A stretch of 64,000 bases of DNA from Branchiostoma lanceolatum (GCF_035083965.1 NC_089727.1:21777769-21841768), one strand, 5' to 3'; positions 45,061-57,857 are shown, numbered from the stretch's first letter. Notes: generated from the sequence alone by a model not told the origin. Program-made: numbers and translations.

Positions 45061-46436
45061 TGCCCTAGCTTTGCGCTTTTGCTTTAGATGTGGTTTAGCA
45101 AACCCTCTGATTGGCTGAAGCTGTTTATGGTGGCGACGGTGCCAGAACCGTGTCTACTCCTGATGAAAGAAACACGGATAGAAGAAGCAGAAAATTTGTT
45201 AATCGTATTATAAATCGGAACGTTTCCTAACTGCTGGGCTATGAATGAATTAAGTTATCCAATATTTTTTTATCTTATCCCTTGTTTATGTGCGAAAAGC
45301 TATATTAGATTGTAACGTCTTATAGTTCATTGTACGTATACTCTGTGGCTCTCCAAGTAGATCAGACAGATACAAACGTAGTGCTATTCCATACTTGACC
45401 CGACTACTGAACAATCTGTAATGTATAATCTGTTATATATGCTACTGTTGGATGTACATTTTGTCTTTTGTATGTATTTTCCGATTGTTTGAGTGTGCTC
45501 TTTTGTACTTTTAATTTTAAGACTGCGTAATCCAGTCGGTTCACTTTAAAGAAAGTAACATCGGCTGCAATGCTGTTTTAATTTCTCTATGCGTCAATCC
45601 CTGAATAAACCAGTTATAAGTATAAGTATGAAGGAAGAAAGGATGTGAAGAAATGAAGGAATGAATAAATGCCAAACGGCTACGTGAGCAATTTGCTAGT
45701 TTATTTTTCTTGACACAATAAGGACATGTGATACGGTACGGACAACAGCAGCAATGCAAGCTTAAGACTATGGAAGAAAATAGCGGTTCCAATATGCCAC
45801 GGAAAAAGTAAGTGTGTGCTGTTTGAACAGAGAGCAGCGGAGCACCCCACGGCAGCTGTTCTAGCAAGCAGATGGAAAATGTGAGCATCAGCAATCCCAG
45901 AGGTATAGCTGTGATTGCCTACGTAAGAGTGCAACATTAAATAAAGTCGTCATGTTTCATCGGGACCTTTAGAGCTATCACAATTCCAAAATTGAAAGCA
46001 ATCCATCGAAAGGATGTTGAGCTATAGGTGTGAACACAGAAACACAGAATTTGATAACAAACAACATTATACGGCGCGTTAGTCTTTTATTCCCCTAGCC
46101 GGTGTCAATTTTAAAAAGGAGGGCATCTTTTTTGTCGGGGAGGGGGACACATTGCACGTATTCTCGACGGTTAAGAATTTTCAGATTCCTTCCGGTTCCT
46201 TTATTAGAGACGAGTATCAAGACATCATCACATCATCAATGATATTTCTGCTTTCTTCTGCCTTATAATCTAATAATTACATTTCCTAACTAGAATATGA
46301 AGACAGTTCCTACATATGTGAGCAACAGGCTCAGGTAACACTTTACAACATTCAATCAAAGGCCGTTATAAAAACGTTGTTGCATACAACAGGTATTGTG
46401 CGCTGGTAGAGCGGTAGCTATACTAAGTAGGATTCT
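45061..46436. other. intergenic between UGT1 upstream flank and UGT2 3' end
   Basis: No recognised gene. A 117-codon minus-strand frame at 45541-45894 is cysteine- and histidine-rich without any family signature and is not called. From about 46015 (GGATGTTGAGCTATAGG) the sequence parallels the downstream flank of UGT1 (from about 38980), marking the start of the duplicated block. Confidence 0.5.
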
Positions 46437-49400
46437 CTACTGAGACTTCAGCTTGCCGCCACTTTTACAGCAAACCTTCCTACAGACGAACGAACACCTG
46501 TACCACACGGAACCCAGGACAGCTGAACAGACAGCCAACAGGAACACAGCCACGTCCAGCAGATAGTACTGGTACCACGGCAGCTCCACGGCGCGTGCGC
46601 GGAGATGGGGTAGTCCGCCATGTTTGATGACGTGTTCTACCCACCAGACGGCCCGCTCCATGGGCGGCTGGGGCTGATCACGGTGTAGGCGGGACAGGCG
46701 GGCTGCGGTCTCCTGGTACCTAATAATGGACAGAAAAAAATATACAATGAGTAGTACAGCCGAGTGCTCCTTTGAATGCATTAAGGAAAATGGTAGATTT
46801 CTTAGCTGCAAACTGCCTATTTGGCGTAGTATTTCCCTGGTATACTCTGGCTTTATTCTTGCCGAAAGAAGATTGACATCAGATTAACATTAAGATTCCT
46901 GCAAAAAAAAAAAAAAAATCAGTAACTAATACACTTCAGTAAAAAAATAATTCTGTAGGTTCTGTTAGTTATCCTTCAGCACCAAGGACATATATAATAT
47001 AGGCAAAGATAGGTGTTTGATAAAAAAAGAATCATGGCTTATTCAATTGTTGCATTTTGATTATTGACTACCTCTTTGTTTCTTTGGTCTTCACGTTTGG
47101 ATTTTATGGCTCTATTGCAACAGCTAGCGCTTCCTATTGGTTATCAAAAGAACTGCACTTTTGGTTGACGCCACAGTTAGGGCATGCCATTGGAACCGAG
47201 CAAAACGCACTGAAACAAGACCTCTTAAAAGTACTTACCCAAATATCATTCTACAAAATTATTCTCAATCAGAAAGTTACAAGGGTCTCATGGATAACCA
47301 TGCAAAGGAAACAGGAGGTTGACCGGCTTGAACTCCTAGAATAGATGACTCGAGTAAACACACCCTAACCTCGACCCCAGTTTTCTCTTGTATCCATCCG
47401 CTGAGTTCATGCAGGACCTAAGAGCCCACGCCAAATAAAGTGCTAAAAAGAACAGATTTTGACCAAAATGACAATGCGTAGGCCCTACCTGATCCTTCTA
47501 ATTCAGCTTGGGCCAAAATTTTCAAGAGAAATATTGCATTTTGATACTGAAGGATTTAAGTTAGCGCAAAGCAACTGTTACGTCTGTCCTTATGCCGACA
47601 CATTAATGACTACAACGCCTGTCATCACTCCGCGATGTGGAATGTTAACACACCTCTTGTCGGTAAGAACCTGTATAATGGCCTTGTGCAGTGTTTCTGT
47701 TGTGAACGTGTTGAAGTCTAGCCTCACTCCCAGCCCTCTGGATACCGCCCGGGCGGCGTTGCCGGGCTGGTCCCCGCCCAGCGGTGTACAGACCATCGGT
47801 ACGCCGTGGTACAGGGCCTCGTACACACCGTTAGACCCCGCATGGGTGACGAAGGCTCGGGTTGTCGGGTGACCTGAAAATAATCGAAGTTGGCTGAATC
47901 ATTGTCTGTCAGTAGTTGTTACCTTCGGGAAGGAGATTCACTTCCGACGGTGGTACTGTTTTCAGTTCTGCTTTTATGTTTGCACCTAAAGCTCAAGACC
48001 CTTTGGATTGATTTGTATGGATTTTGCTATTTGGATATGTATTCAGATCCCGAAGAAACATGGCGATGTCGGGCCCCCTAGTAACATTTTAGGGACTGCA
48101 TCACCACAAACCAACACCCTCTTCCTGTGACGCTACAAGTCGGGGTACATACGCTACAAGTCGGGGTACATACGCTACAAGTCGGGGTATGGTGGTTCAT
48201 ACCAGTCAAAAGCGAAATACATTGTTTTTGGGCGAAATACACTGTATTCGAAAGCCAAATGCAGTGTATTTCGTTACTACAATGTATTTCACTCAAATAC
48301 AATGTATTTCACCCAAATACAATGTATAAGCGAAATACACTGTATAAGTCGGGGTACATACGCTACAAGTCGGGGTACATACGCTACAAGTCGGGGTACA
48401 TACGCTACAAGTCGGGGTACATACGCTAAAAGTCGGGGTACATACGCTACAAGTCGGAGTACATTCGCTACAAGTCGGGGTATATACGCTACATGTCGGG
48501 GTACATACGATATACAAGTATGGGTAAATACGCTACAGGTCAGGGTACATACGCTACAAGTCGGGGTAAATAGGCTACAAGTCGGGGTACATACGCTACA
48601 AGTCGGGTAAAACGCTACGGGTCAGGATACATACGCTACAGGTCTAGGTGCATACGCTACAAGTCGGGGTACATACGCTACCAGTCGGGGTACATAAGCT
48701 ACAAGTCGGGGTACATACGCTACAATTATTTTGCCGTACATACGCTACAAGTCGGCGTATATACGCTACATGTCAGGGTACATACGCTACAAGTCGGGGT
48801 GCATACGCTATAAGTCGGGGTACATACGCTACAAGTCGGGGTACATACGCTACAAGTCGAGGTACATACGCTACAGGTCAGGATACATACGCTACAGGTC
48901 AGGGTACATACGCTACAAGTCGGGCTACATACGCTACAAGTCGGGGTACATACGATAAAAGTCGGGGTACATAAGCTACAAATCGGGGTACATACGCTAC
49001 AATTTTGTCGGGGTACATACGTTACAAGTCGGGGTACATACGCAAAAAGTCGGGGTTCATACGCTACAATTATGTCGGGGTACATACACTACAAGTCGGG
49101 GTACATACGCTACAATTATGTCGGGGTACATACGCTACAAGTCGGGGTACAGACGCTACAAGTCGGACTACGCTACAAGTCGGGGTACATACGCTCCAGG
49201 TCAAGGTACATACGCTACAGGTCAGGGTACCTACGCTACAAGTCGGGGTACATACGCTATAAGTCGGGGTACATACGCTACAAGTCGGGGTACAGACGCT
49301 ACAATTATGTCGTGGTACATACGCTACAAGTCGGGGTACATATGCTACAATTATGTCGTGGTACATACGCTACAAGTCGGGGTACATACGCTATAATTAT

Positions 49401-52400
49401 GTCGGGGTACATACGCTACAAGTCGGGGTAGATACGCTACAGGTCAGGGTACATACGCTACAATTATGTCGGGGTACATACGCTACAAGTCGGGGTAGAT
49501 ACGTTACAAGTCGGGGTACATACGATACAAGTAGGGGTACATACGCTACAGGTCAGGGTACATACATGTACGCTACAAGTCGGGGTACATTCGCTACAGG
49601 TCAGGTTACATACGCTACAGGTCAGGGTACATACGCTACAAGTCGGGGTACATACGCTACAAGTCCAGGTACATACGCTACAAGTCGGGGTACATACGCT
49701 ACAAGTCGGGGTACATACGCTACAAGTCGGGGTACATACGCTACAGGTCAGGTTACATACGCTACAGGTCAGGGTACATACGCTACAAGTCGGGGTACAT
49801 ACGCTACATGTCAGGGTACATACGCTACAATTATGTCGGGGTACATACGCTACAAGTCGGGGTAGATACGCTACAAGTCGGGGTACATACGATACAAGTA
49901 GGAGTACATACGCTACAGGTCAGGGTACATACGCTACAAGTCGGGGTACATACGCTACAAGTCGGGGTACATACGCTACAAGTCGGGGTACATACGCTAC
50001 AGGTCAGGGTACATACGCTACAAGTCGGGGTACATACGCTACAAGTCGGGGTACATACGCTACAAGTCGGAGTAAATACACTACAAGTCGGGGTACATAC
50101 GCTACAGGTCAGGTTACATACGCTACAGGTCAGGGTACATACGCTACAAGTCGGGGTACATACGCTATAAGTCGGGGTACATACGCTACAAGTCGGGGTA
50201 CATACGCTACAATTATGTCGGGGTACATACGCTACAAGTCGGGGTAAATACGCTACATGTCAGGGTACATACACTACAATTATGTCGGGGTACATACGCT
50301 ACAGGTTAGGGTACATACGCTACAGGTCAGGGTACATACGCTACAAGTCGGGGTACATACGCTACATGTCAGGGTACATACGCTACAATTATGTCGGGGT
50401 ACATACGCTACAAGTCGGGGTAGATACGCTACAAGTCGGGGTACATACGATACAAGTAGGAGTACATACGCTACAGGTCAGGGTACATACGCTACAAGTC
50501 GGGGTACATACGCTACAAGTCGGGGTACATACGCTACAAGTCGGGGTACATACGCTACAGGTCAGGGTACATACGCTACAAGTCGGGGTACATACGCTAA
50601 AAGTCGGGGTACATACGCTACAGGTCAGGGTACATACGCTACAGGTCAGGGTACATATGCTACAAGTCGGGGTACATACGCTACAAGTCGGGGTACATAC
50701 GCTACAAGTCGGGGTACATACGCTACAAGTCGGGGTACATACGCTACAGGTCAGGGTACATACGCTACAAGTCGAGGTACATACGCTACAGGTCAGGGTA
50801 CATACGCTACAAGTCGGGGTACATACGCTACAAGTCCAGGTACATACGCTACAAGTCGGGGTAGATACGCTACAAGTCGGGGTACATACGCTACAAGTCG
50901 GGGTACATACGCTACAGGTCAGGTTACATACGCTACAGGTCAGGGTACATACGCTACAAGTCGGGGTACATACGCTACATGTCAGGGTACATACGCTACA
51001 ATTATGTCGGGGTACATACGCTACAAGTCGGGGTAGATACGCTACAAGTCGGGGTACATACGATACAAGTAGGAGTACATACGCTACAGGTCAGGGTACA
51101 TACGCTACAAGTCGGGGTACATACGCTACAAGTCGGGGTACATACGCTACAAGTCGGGGTACATACGCTACAGGTCAGGGTACATACGCTACAAGTCGGG
51201 GTACATACGCTACAAGTCGGGGTACATACGCTACAAGTCGGAGTAAATACACTACAAGTCGGGGTACATACGCTACAGGTCAGGTTACATACGCTACAGG
51301 TCAGGGTACATACGCTACAAGTCGGGGTACATACGCTATAAGTCGGGGTACATACGCTACAAGTCGGGGTACATACGCTACAATTATGTCGGGGTACATA
51401 CGCTACAAGTCGGGGTAAATACGCTACATGTCAGGGTACATACACTACAATTATGTCGGGGTACATACGCTACAAGTCGGGGTAGATACGCAACAAGTCG
51501 GGGTACATACGATACAAGTAGGGGTACATACGCTACAGGTCAGGGTACATACGCTACAAGTCGGGGTACATACGCTACAAGTCGCGGTACATACGGTACA
51601 GGTCAGGGTACATACGCTACAGGTCAGGGTACATATGCTACAAGTCGGGGTACCTACGCTACAAGTCCAGGTACATACGCTACAAGTCGGGGTACATACG
51701 CTACAAGTCGGGGTACATACGCTACAAGTCGGGGTACATACGCTACAAGTCGGGGTACATACGCTAAAAGTCGGGGTACATACGCTACAGGTCAGGGTAC
51801 ATACGCTACAAGTCGGGGTACATGAATGAATGAATGAATGAATGAATGAATGAATGAATGAATGAATGAATGAATGAATGAATGAATGAATGAATGAATG
51901 AATGAATGAATGAATGGTTTATTAGGAAAAAGTGTAACATGGCAGCTAAAAGCTGAATTACGTACACTGTACAATCATATATCACATTATCTTAAAATCA
52001 CAAGGAAAATACTTAAAACGTATTGACATACATTATTAAAATATCCATAACGGTTAAAACGAATCAAATTTATCTACAACTCGTTGACATAACAATATTC
52101 TTAAAAGGGGCAAACTATTCTGTATCCCATTGTGATTAATTGTTGAGTAGATGGACTAGATAGGGTACTGGGGAGTTCTTGTAGTGGTTAGTTCTGCACT
52201 TGATGTTTCTGAGTTTCCTACAGTTTCTAGTGTTTCTGCCATGTAGTTCTCCCACTGTCGGTGGGAGGAGTTCGGGGTTAAGTTTGTTCGCAAATTTTCG
52301 GCATAGGTCCTCTCGACGGTCGTTCAGTGTCTCAAGACCTGTTAGCTGCAGGGCTGAGTCATAGGTGGTGTATTGTCCTCTCAAAATTGTGCGCAGCGCC

Positions 52401-55400
52401 CTCTTCTGCACACGCTCCAACCGAATAACCTGCATACTTGTAAGTCCGGCGTTCCACACAGGGACGCAATATTCCACCACAGGTCGTACAAATGAGGTAT
52501 AGACCTTAAGTAAGTCCAGAGCTGACAGATGGAACGTTCCTAGGCGTCTTAACAGAAACAGACGGCTGTTGGCTTTTGAAAGCATTTGTGACACGTTGGC
52601 CTCCCACTTCAGATCAGCCTGCATCAATAACCCAAGCAGACGTGCGACTGCCACGTTCTCCAGTTCTTTCCCATTTATGGTAAGAGGCAGCGGTGGGGGT
52701 GGACGCATCATGAAGCAGAAGGTCATGACTTTGCATTTGTCGGCGTTCAAGAGCATGTGGTTCTGTTCTGACCAGTGGTTGAAATTGTCCAGCTCCTCTT
52801 GCATGATAGATGGTTGTTGATAGTGTCTCGATTCGGCCATTGACAGGTCGTCCACAAATTTTCATTCTAGCACACTGGGGGGGGGATTTCTCTAACTGCA
52901 TCGTCCAAGATTGCAAGGAAAATGACTGGACCAAGCAGTGTACCTTGAGGGACGGAACATGTAAGTGTCTCCCAATCAGAAAGCTCACCGCTGTATCGAA
53001 CGCGTTGGCGGCGCGTAGTCAGAAAGTCGCAGATCCACGGGATTATGGATGATCTTGCTCCAAGTTTAAACAGCTTACATATGGCGATGGTATGGTCAAT
53101 GCGATCAAAGGCTTTGGAAAAGTCAGTCATCACTAGGGTTGAGATATTACCGGGCTTTTCAGATGCCTTACTTAGATGGTCAACCAGGCTGACAAGGTAG
53201 TGAGTGGTGGAGCGTCCCTTAAGACCCCCGAATTGCTGGGGGTCAAGTGAGGGCCTTATGTCCTGCAGCAACCACCTGCACACGAACGACTCGGCCACTT
53301 CGCCAGCTCGGATGTAAGGGACACCGGGCGTAGTTTTTCCACCGACGGAGGTTGAGATTTCGGTAAGGGTACGACGACAGCATCCTTCCACTCTTGTGGT
53401 ACGAATCCTTCTGTGAATGATGCATTTAGGATGTTTCCTATTGGTTCGCTCAGCTCATATGAAAACTCTTTCATAATTTTGGTAGAGATCTGATCTGGGC
53501 CTGAGGCTTTCCCCACCTTCAGTTTGCGCAGAACGTGATTAACTTCCCAAGGGTGGACCTCTGGCGGCTGGAACTCGCATGGCAGGTAGGCTGGTAGTTG
53601 GGCGGTGTCCAGTCTGGGACGACCCTGTGCAACTCCGGCAAACTGCTTGTTGATATAGTTGGCAATAAAACGACTGTCCGCTTTCTCGTTCCCCGGGATG
53701 TGGATAGAAAGGTCCTTCTGTTGCAAGTTGGGTATAGTCTTGATTTCTTGGTACCATTTACCTGGGTTGTCTCTCTTAAGTTTCTCGACTCGGTTACAGT
53801 AGTGTCTCTTCCTTGCTCTCTTGACTTCTCTGTTGATCTTATTTCTGAGCTGTTTCCAGAGGTACATTTTCCCTTGCGAGAAAGCGTCTTGTCGTTTTAG
53901 AATTAGTGACTTGAGTTCAGGTGTTACCCATTGTTTGTCAGTTGTATGCATCTTAACTCGTCGGATGGGGAAGTGCGTTTCGATGGCATTTTGGAGTGTC
54001 TCGTCGAACTTGGCTGTCTTGTTCTCACACGTTTGTTCACCGTAGACTTCCTGCCATTCATAGGAGCAGACCCATTGACCAAATGCGCGAATGTCGGAGT
54101 CCCGCATGGGCACACTGTTTTGATTTTGGTTCTGTTAAGAGATTTCCGGATGTTTGTTTTCCATAGGACCATGTTGTGGACCATACGCTACACGTCGGGG
54201 TACGTACGCTACAAGTCGGGGTACGTACGCTACAAGTCGGGATAGATACGCTTCAAGTCGGGGTACATACGATACAACTTGTAGGGGTACATACGCTACA
54301 GGTCAGGGTACAACCGCTACAGGTCGGGGTACATACGCTACAAGTCGGGGTACATACGCCACAAGTCGGGGTACATACGCTACAAGTCGGGGTACATACG
54401 CTACAAGTCGGGGTACATACGCTACAAGTCGGGGTACATACGCTACAAGTCGGGGTACATACGCTACAAGTCGGGGTACATACGCTACAAGTCGGGGTAC
54501 ATACGCTACAAGTCGGGGTACATACGCTACAAGTCGGGGTACATACGCTACAAGTCGGGGTACATACGCTACAAGTCGGGGTACATACGCTACAAGTCGG
54601 GGTACAAACGCTAAAAGTCGGGGTACTTACGCTACAATTAAGGTTGCAGACCACAGTATTTCTCCTATAGGGATTTATATAGTTAAGGATCCCAAGGCGA
54701 GAAGCTTCGACGCTTGAAAATTTATTGAAAGGTGCAGAATTAGGGTGCCAGATTTTTATATATTTGACTTCAAGGTTCAATCTACAAAATATCTGCAAAA
54801 TGAGGTTAAATGTGCCGGCTCGTTCTCTTTTAAAAGCCACTTTGATATGACCCCCAGCGGAGGTCACCGTACTGCAGGCGACTTACAGTAGTCGGGCGGT
54901 AACAATATCAAGGCGCGAGTCCAACCCACCGAACAAACATCGTCATCAAACTCGTCCTGTCTCAAAACTGACATATTCCTCTGCCGTTCACCACAGTTTC
55001 AGCCTCGCTAACGTGCACAGAAGAAAAACTACGGCCTTTTCAAGCAATGTGACGCACTACTTCGTACCCGAACTACTTTTGGGGACGGGGGTCGCCCATT
55101 AATACTGTGTTCTGCGACCACAAGTCGGGATACATACGCTACAAGTCGGGGTATATACGATACAAGTCGGGGTACATACGCTACAAGTCGGGGTACATAC
55201 GCTACAGGTCAGGGTACATACGCTACTGATCAGGGTACATACGCTACAAGTCGGGGTACATACGCTACAAGTCGGGGTACATACGCTACAAGTCGGGGTA
55301 CATACGCTACAAGTCGGGGTACATACGCTACAAGTCGGGGTACATACGCTACAAGTCGGGGTACATACGCTACAGGTCAGGGTACATACGTTACAAGTCG

Positions 55401-56875
55401 GGATACATACGCTACAAGTCGGGGTACATACGCTACAAGTCGGGGTACTTCATACTGTGGTATGGTCTATAGACGTCCGCCATAGAAATGGCCCCTTATG
55501 GGAGAGAAATTTGCTAGGATTGATTAATGAAAGAAGGAAGGATCGCTTTTTTTTTCAGCATGACTGAATGTGTTTGTGTTAGTGTGTGATCAGGATTGTG
55601 TTTTGGTGTGTTCGTATGAATTTTGATATATTGTAGAGTGGCAGGAAGAAAGCGGGAAAATGGTGTCACTGCAAAGGTCAGACAGGTAGTAGAGGTGAGA
55701 GATGGTAGTCATTTTCCAGACATAACAGACATTGTAGGTCATTGGCTCAATGGAAGGGGGCATTGTTTTGGTCTGTCAGTTTGTATTTTTAAAGCCTCAT
55801 TCGCATAAGTCCCTCAGGCGACATAACTCCCTCGGCGGTGAAATTACCACCTCAGTATTCGCCGCCGCTCCGGGAAGTCTGCGAGGGAGGCTACATTTTT
55901 CACACGCTGATCACATTGACCTTATTTAACTCTTGTTTGACGGAAAAAAAGGTGTGTGCCCTTGTACTTGGCATGGCTAATTATCACCTTATGTACATAA
56001 AGGCAGTCTCAGCTATTTCTAATGACGTCACTTACCCAGCAGGTCGTTCTGAGGCAGCCAGGCCAGCAGCTTGGTGTTGTTGCCCAGACCGGCCGGCTTC
56101 TCTCCCTCGTACCGCCACACCACCTTCTGTCGGAGCGGCGCGAAGGCTGCTGCCATGACCTCTGCCCTTTCCATGGTTAAGGTCTTGGCCTGTGACCCAA
56201 AGCTGACGACCACGACCCCGGCACTTCCGGAACTCTGCATGAATAGCTCTAAATCCTGAAAAAGAGAGGAAGGTGTAGCAAGTCCTTGAAGTCACTTATT
56301 AATTTACAAATGCGTGTTTTGTCAGGAATAAATTTTGTCACATATCCAAACACACTTACCAGAGCACAAACATATAACGTTATAACTATAATATAATAAT
56401 AGAAGTTTATTGCAAGTTCATGCCCGTTGGCTAATTGCAAATACATGGTAAAACATAGGGGAAAACATACATGCGTCGGTAAACTGTGTCTGACTTTGTT
56501 GTAACAATAGGCTACTGGTACTAAATACAATTGTTGGCTATATCTAAACTAGCTGGGTTTGACTTCTTTTTCGGAAGCAGTGGAAGAAGAAAAGTCCCAC
56601 TTTTTCTAGAATTGATAAAAAGATAAAAACGATAAAAAGATATAAAAAGATACAAACGTATACAAACGCACGGTCACACGAAGCATGTCGCATGTACACA
56701 CATGTAAGAAGCATTCCAAACATACAAACACAGATACACACAAACACATACAAACAAACAAACAAACAAACAAACAAAAACACCACATTCTGCCTCCCCT
56801 CATGTACATGTTCATACATTCATGCGCAGGCAAGAACACACACATAAACAAACACATCAACACACACACACACAC

Positions 56876-56910
<35 letters not shown>

Positions 56911-57857
56911 AACAAACGCACACACACACACACACACAATCATACAAGCACGCACACACACACACAATCATACAAGCACACACACACAGCCTCACGCACC
57001 TCTGAAAGTGGACCGGCCTCTCGGGCTAGTATCCCTCCGACATTAAGCATGTTGGGCATACTCGGTCTCGGGAGGTCCAACAAGGGGTCCATTTGATACA
57101 GCCACACGTCCGTCTTCGCCAAAACCCCCACAAGAGTCTCCTCCTCTCCGATGTACTTTCTCAGCTGGTCATAGTGCATGTTTTCCACGAACCACTGGAA
57201 CATCACAGGCGACACACACGACACGACTGAGTTCTGTGCTCGCTGTAAGAAAGTCATCCGGTCAGTAAAACCGGAGACTATAGTCGGTACATAGGACGGG
57301 GGGCGGGGCACGCCTGTGGCCTGGTAGTCCAGTCCGGAAGGATCACCGCGCAACAGGGCGACGTGAGGGACGCCCAGGTGAGCTGCGACTATGGCTCCGC
57401 ACTGGGAAATGAAGGGCTCGGTGATGACAACCTGAAAATGTGCTTGTTTCAGCCTCTCCATCAAATCGCCGTCCCCAAGCAGCAGATCACATTGTCGAGT
57501 CATTTCTATGAGCCCTCCATGCAAGTGTTGCATGATACGGAACACAGGCTGTTCGGCCATCTCACTCATCTGGCCTGTCATGACCTCCAGCCGCGCACGG
57601 CTCCCCTGGTCAAGAAACGACTCAAAATGCAGCTCGGGCCTCTCGGCGCGACGTTTGGCCACGATGTCCTGAGAGACAACAACGGTGACCTCGTGCCCCC
57701 TCCCCGCCAGAGCCTGGCCGACTGACGCCAGGGGGAACCAGTGGCTGCCCGATAGGGCCGGCGGCACCACGAGAACCTTCCCCGCGCCGATCCCGTGTGC
57801 TGTCAGACTTACCATCACAAACAACAGTACATACATGTACCGTATTCTAATCGCCAT
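46437..57857 (-). CDS. UDP-glucuronosyltransferase 2 of the tandem pair, 526 aa, 4 exons
   Basis: Paralogue of the UGT at 39537 with identical exon lengths. Model, 5' to 3': 57857-57000, 56255-56036, 47873-47654, 46719-46437. Visible: signal peptide (YMYVLLFVMVSLTAHGIG), catalytic-type His in SGSHWFPLAS, WLPQNDLLG, the donor-binding signature FVTHAGSNGVYEALYHGVPM with PLGGDQPGN, a C-terminal TM after PWYQYYLLDV, and the same KLKSQ dilysine tail. No disabling change was found, so the gene looks functional. The unusual part is the second intron: 8162 bp against 907 bp in UGT1, filled by a 21-bp minisatellite, a LINE and a MITE-like insert. Differences from UGT1 cluster in the first exon, which forms the acceptor pocket in this family, so substrate preference may differ. 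That last point is inference. Confidence 0.93.
48127..51821. repeat. 21-bp minisatellite, block 1
   Basis: Dominant unit CTACAAGTCGGGGTAC plus ATACG (21 bp), with frequent variants: CTACAGGTCAGGGTAC, a 25-bp form with CTACAATTATGTCGGGG, and GATACAAGTAGGAGTAC. The variants recur in long ordered blocks: the segment starting 49808 recurs at 50979 (1171-bp offset) with no difference over some 500 bp, and related starts are at 50366 and 51428. Lies in the second intron of the second UGT. Since 21 is divisible by 3, most frames stay open by accident. Confidence 0.95.
48208..48346. repeat. palindromic GAAATACA/TGTATTTC cluster inside the minisatellite
   Basis: A 139-bp island with repeated, mutually inverted AAATACACTGTATT and AAATACAATGTATTTC motifs, flanked on both sides by 21-bp units. 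It differs completely from the minisatellite in sequence and can fold into several alternative hairpins. Confidence 0.7.
51822..51917. repeat. (GAAT)n tetranucleotide run, probable LINE tail
   Basis: About 23 head-to-tail GAAT units join the last minisatellite unit directly to the 3' end of the minus-strand LINE at 51918. Short-repeat 3' tails instead of poly(A) are known from CR1/L2-type LINEs. Confidence 0.85.
51918..54180 (-). pseudogene. LINE, CR1/L2-like, 5'-truncated and frameshifted
   Basis: Reverse transcriptase of a non-LTR retrotransposon. First frame (54113 to about 53300): a linker, then KVGKASGPDQISTKIMKEF and PQEWKDAVVVPLPK. Second frame (53391-52867): TDFSKAFDRIDH and SVPQGTLLGPVIF. 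Third frame (to 52136): the catalytic FVDD box (KFVDDLSMAE), then LLGLLMQADLKWE, RPVVEYCVPVWN and LERVQKRALRTIL. A 9-base G run at 52877-52885 sits at the second shift. No endonuclease domain is present, as expected for 5' truncation. Inserted into the minisatellite; units resume at 54182. Confidence 0.85.
54182..54641. repeat. 21-bp minisatellite, block 2
   Basis: Homogeneous run of the dominant unit (more than a dozen nearly identical copies from about 54320 to 54600), with a GTACGTACG variant at the LINE junction. Continuation of block 1 across the LINE. Confidence 0.93.
54642..55119. mobile_element. MITE-like insertion in the minisatellite, 478 bp
   Basis: Left end GGTTGCAGACCACAGTATT (54642-54660) and right end AATACTGTGTTCTGCGACC (55101-55119) are inverse to each other in 17 of 19 positions. 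The interior is unrelated to the 21-bp unit and non-coding. The target duplication is unclear because both flanks are repeat units. Confidence 0.6.
55120..55452. repeat. 21-bp minisatellite, block 3
   Basis: About 16 units, mostly the dominant form with a few CTACAGGTCAGGG variants. It ends at GGTACTTCATACTGTGG, after which the sequence aligns again with the UGT1 intron (GTGTGGTATAGTTCATAG near 40961). Confidence 0.93.
56730..56999. repeat. simple repeats (CAAA)n and (CA)n at UGT2 exon 1 donor
   Basis: The paralogous position carries the same repeats in UGT1 (42060-42300), so they predate the duplication; repeat numbers differ between the copies. Confidence 0.85.

Noticed and set aside
45541..45894. 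117-codon minus-strand frame
   Set aside because: No motif, biased composition, no splice partners, and it lies in repeat-rich intergenic DNA.
48127..51829. Long open frames in the minisatellite (up to 378 codons, with repeating VHTLQVG, YATSRGT or YIRYKSG)
   Set aside because: The 21-bp unit is a multiple of three without stop codons in several frames on both strands, so frames stay open by arithmetic. There is no start context, no splice structure and no family.
54253..54867. Minus-strand 204-codon frame rich in CSVCTPT
   Set aside because: Same artefact read from the other strand; it runs from the MITE-like insert into the array.
48127..55452. CRISPR-like array
   Set aside because: Repeats follow each other without unique spacers of constant length, and the context is a eukaryotic intron.
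56685..57046. His/Thr-rich frames on the plus strand
   Set aside because: Translation of the (CA)n and (CAAA)n repeats beside UGT2 exon 1.
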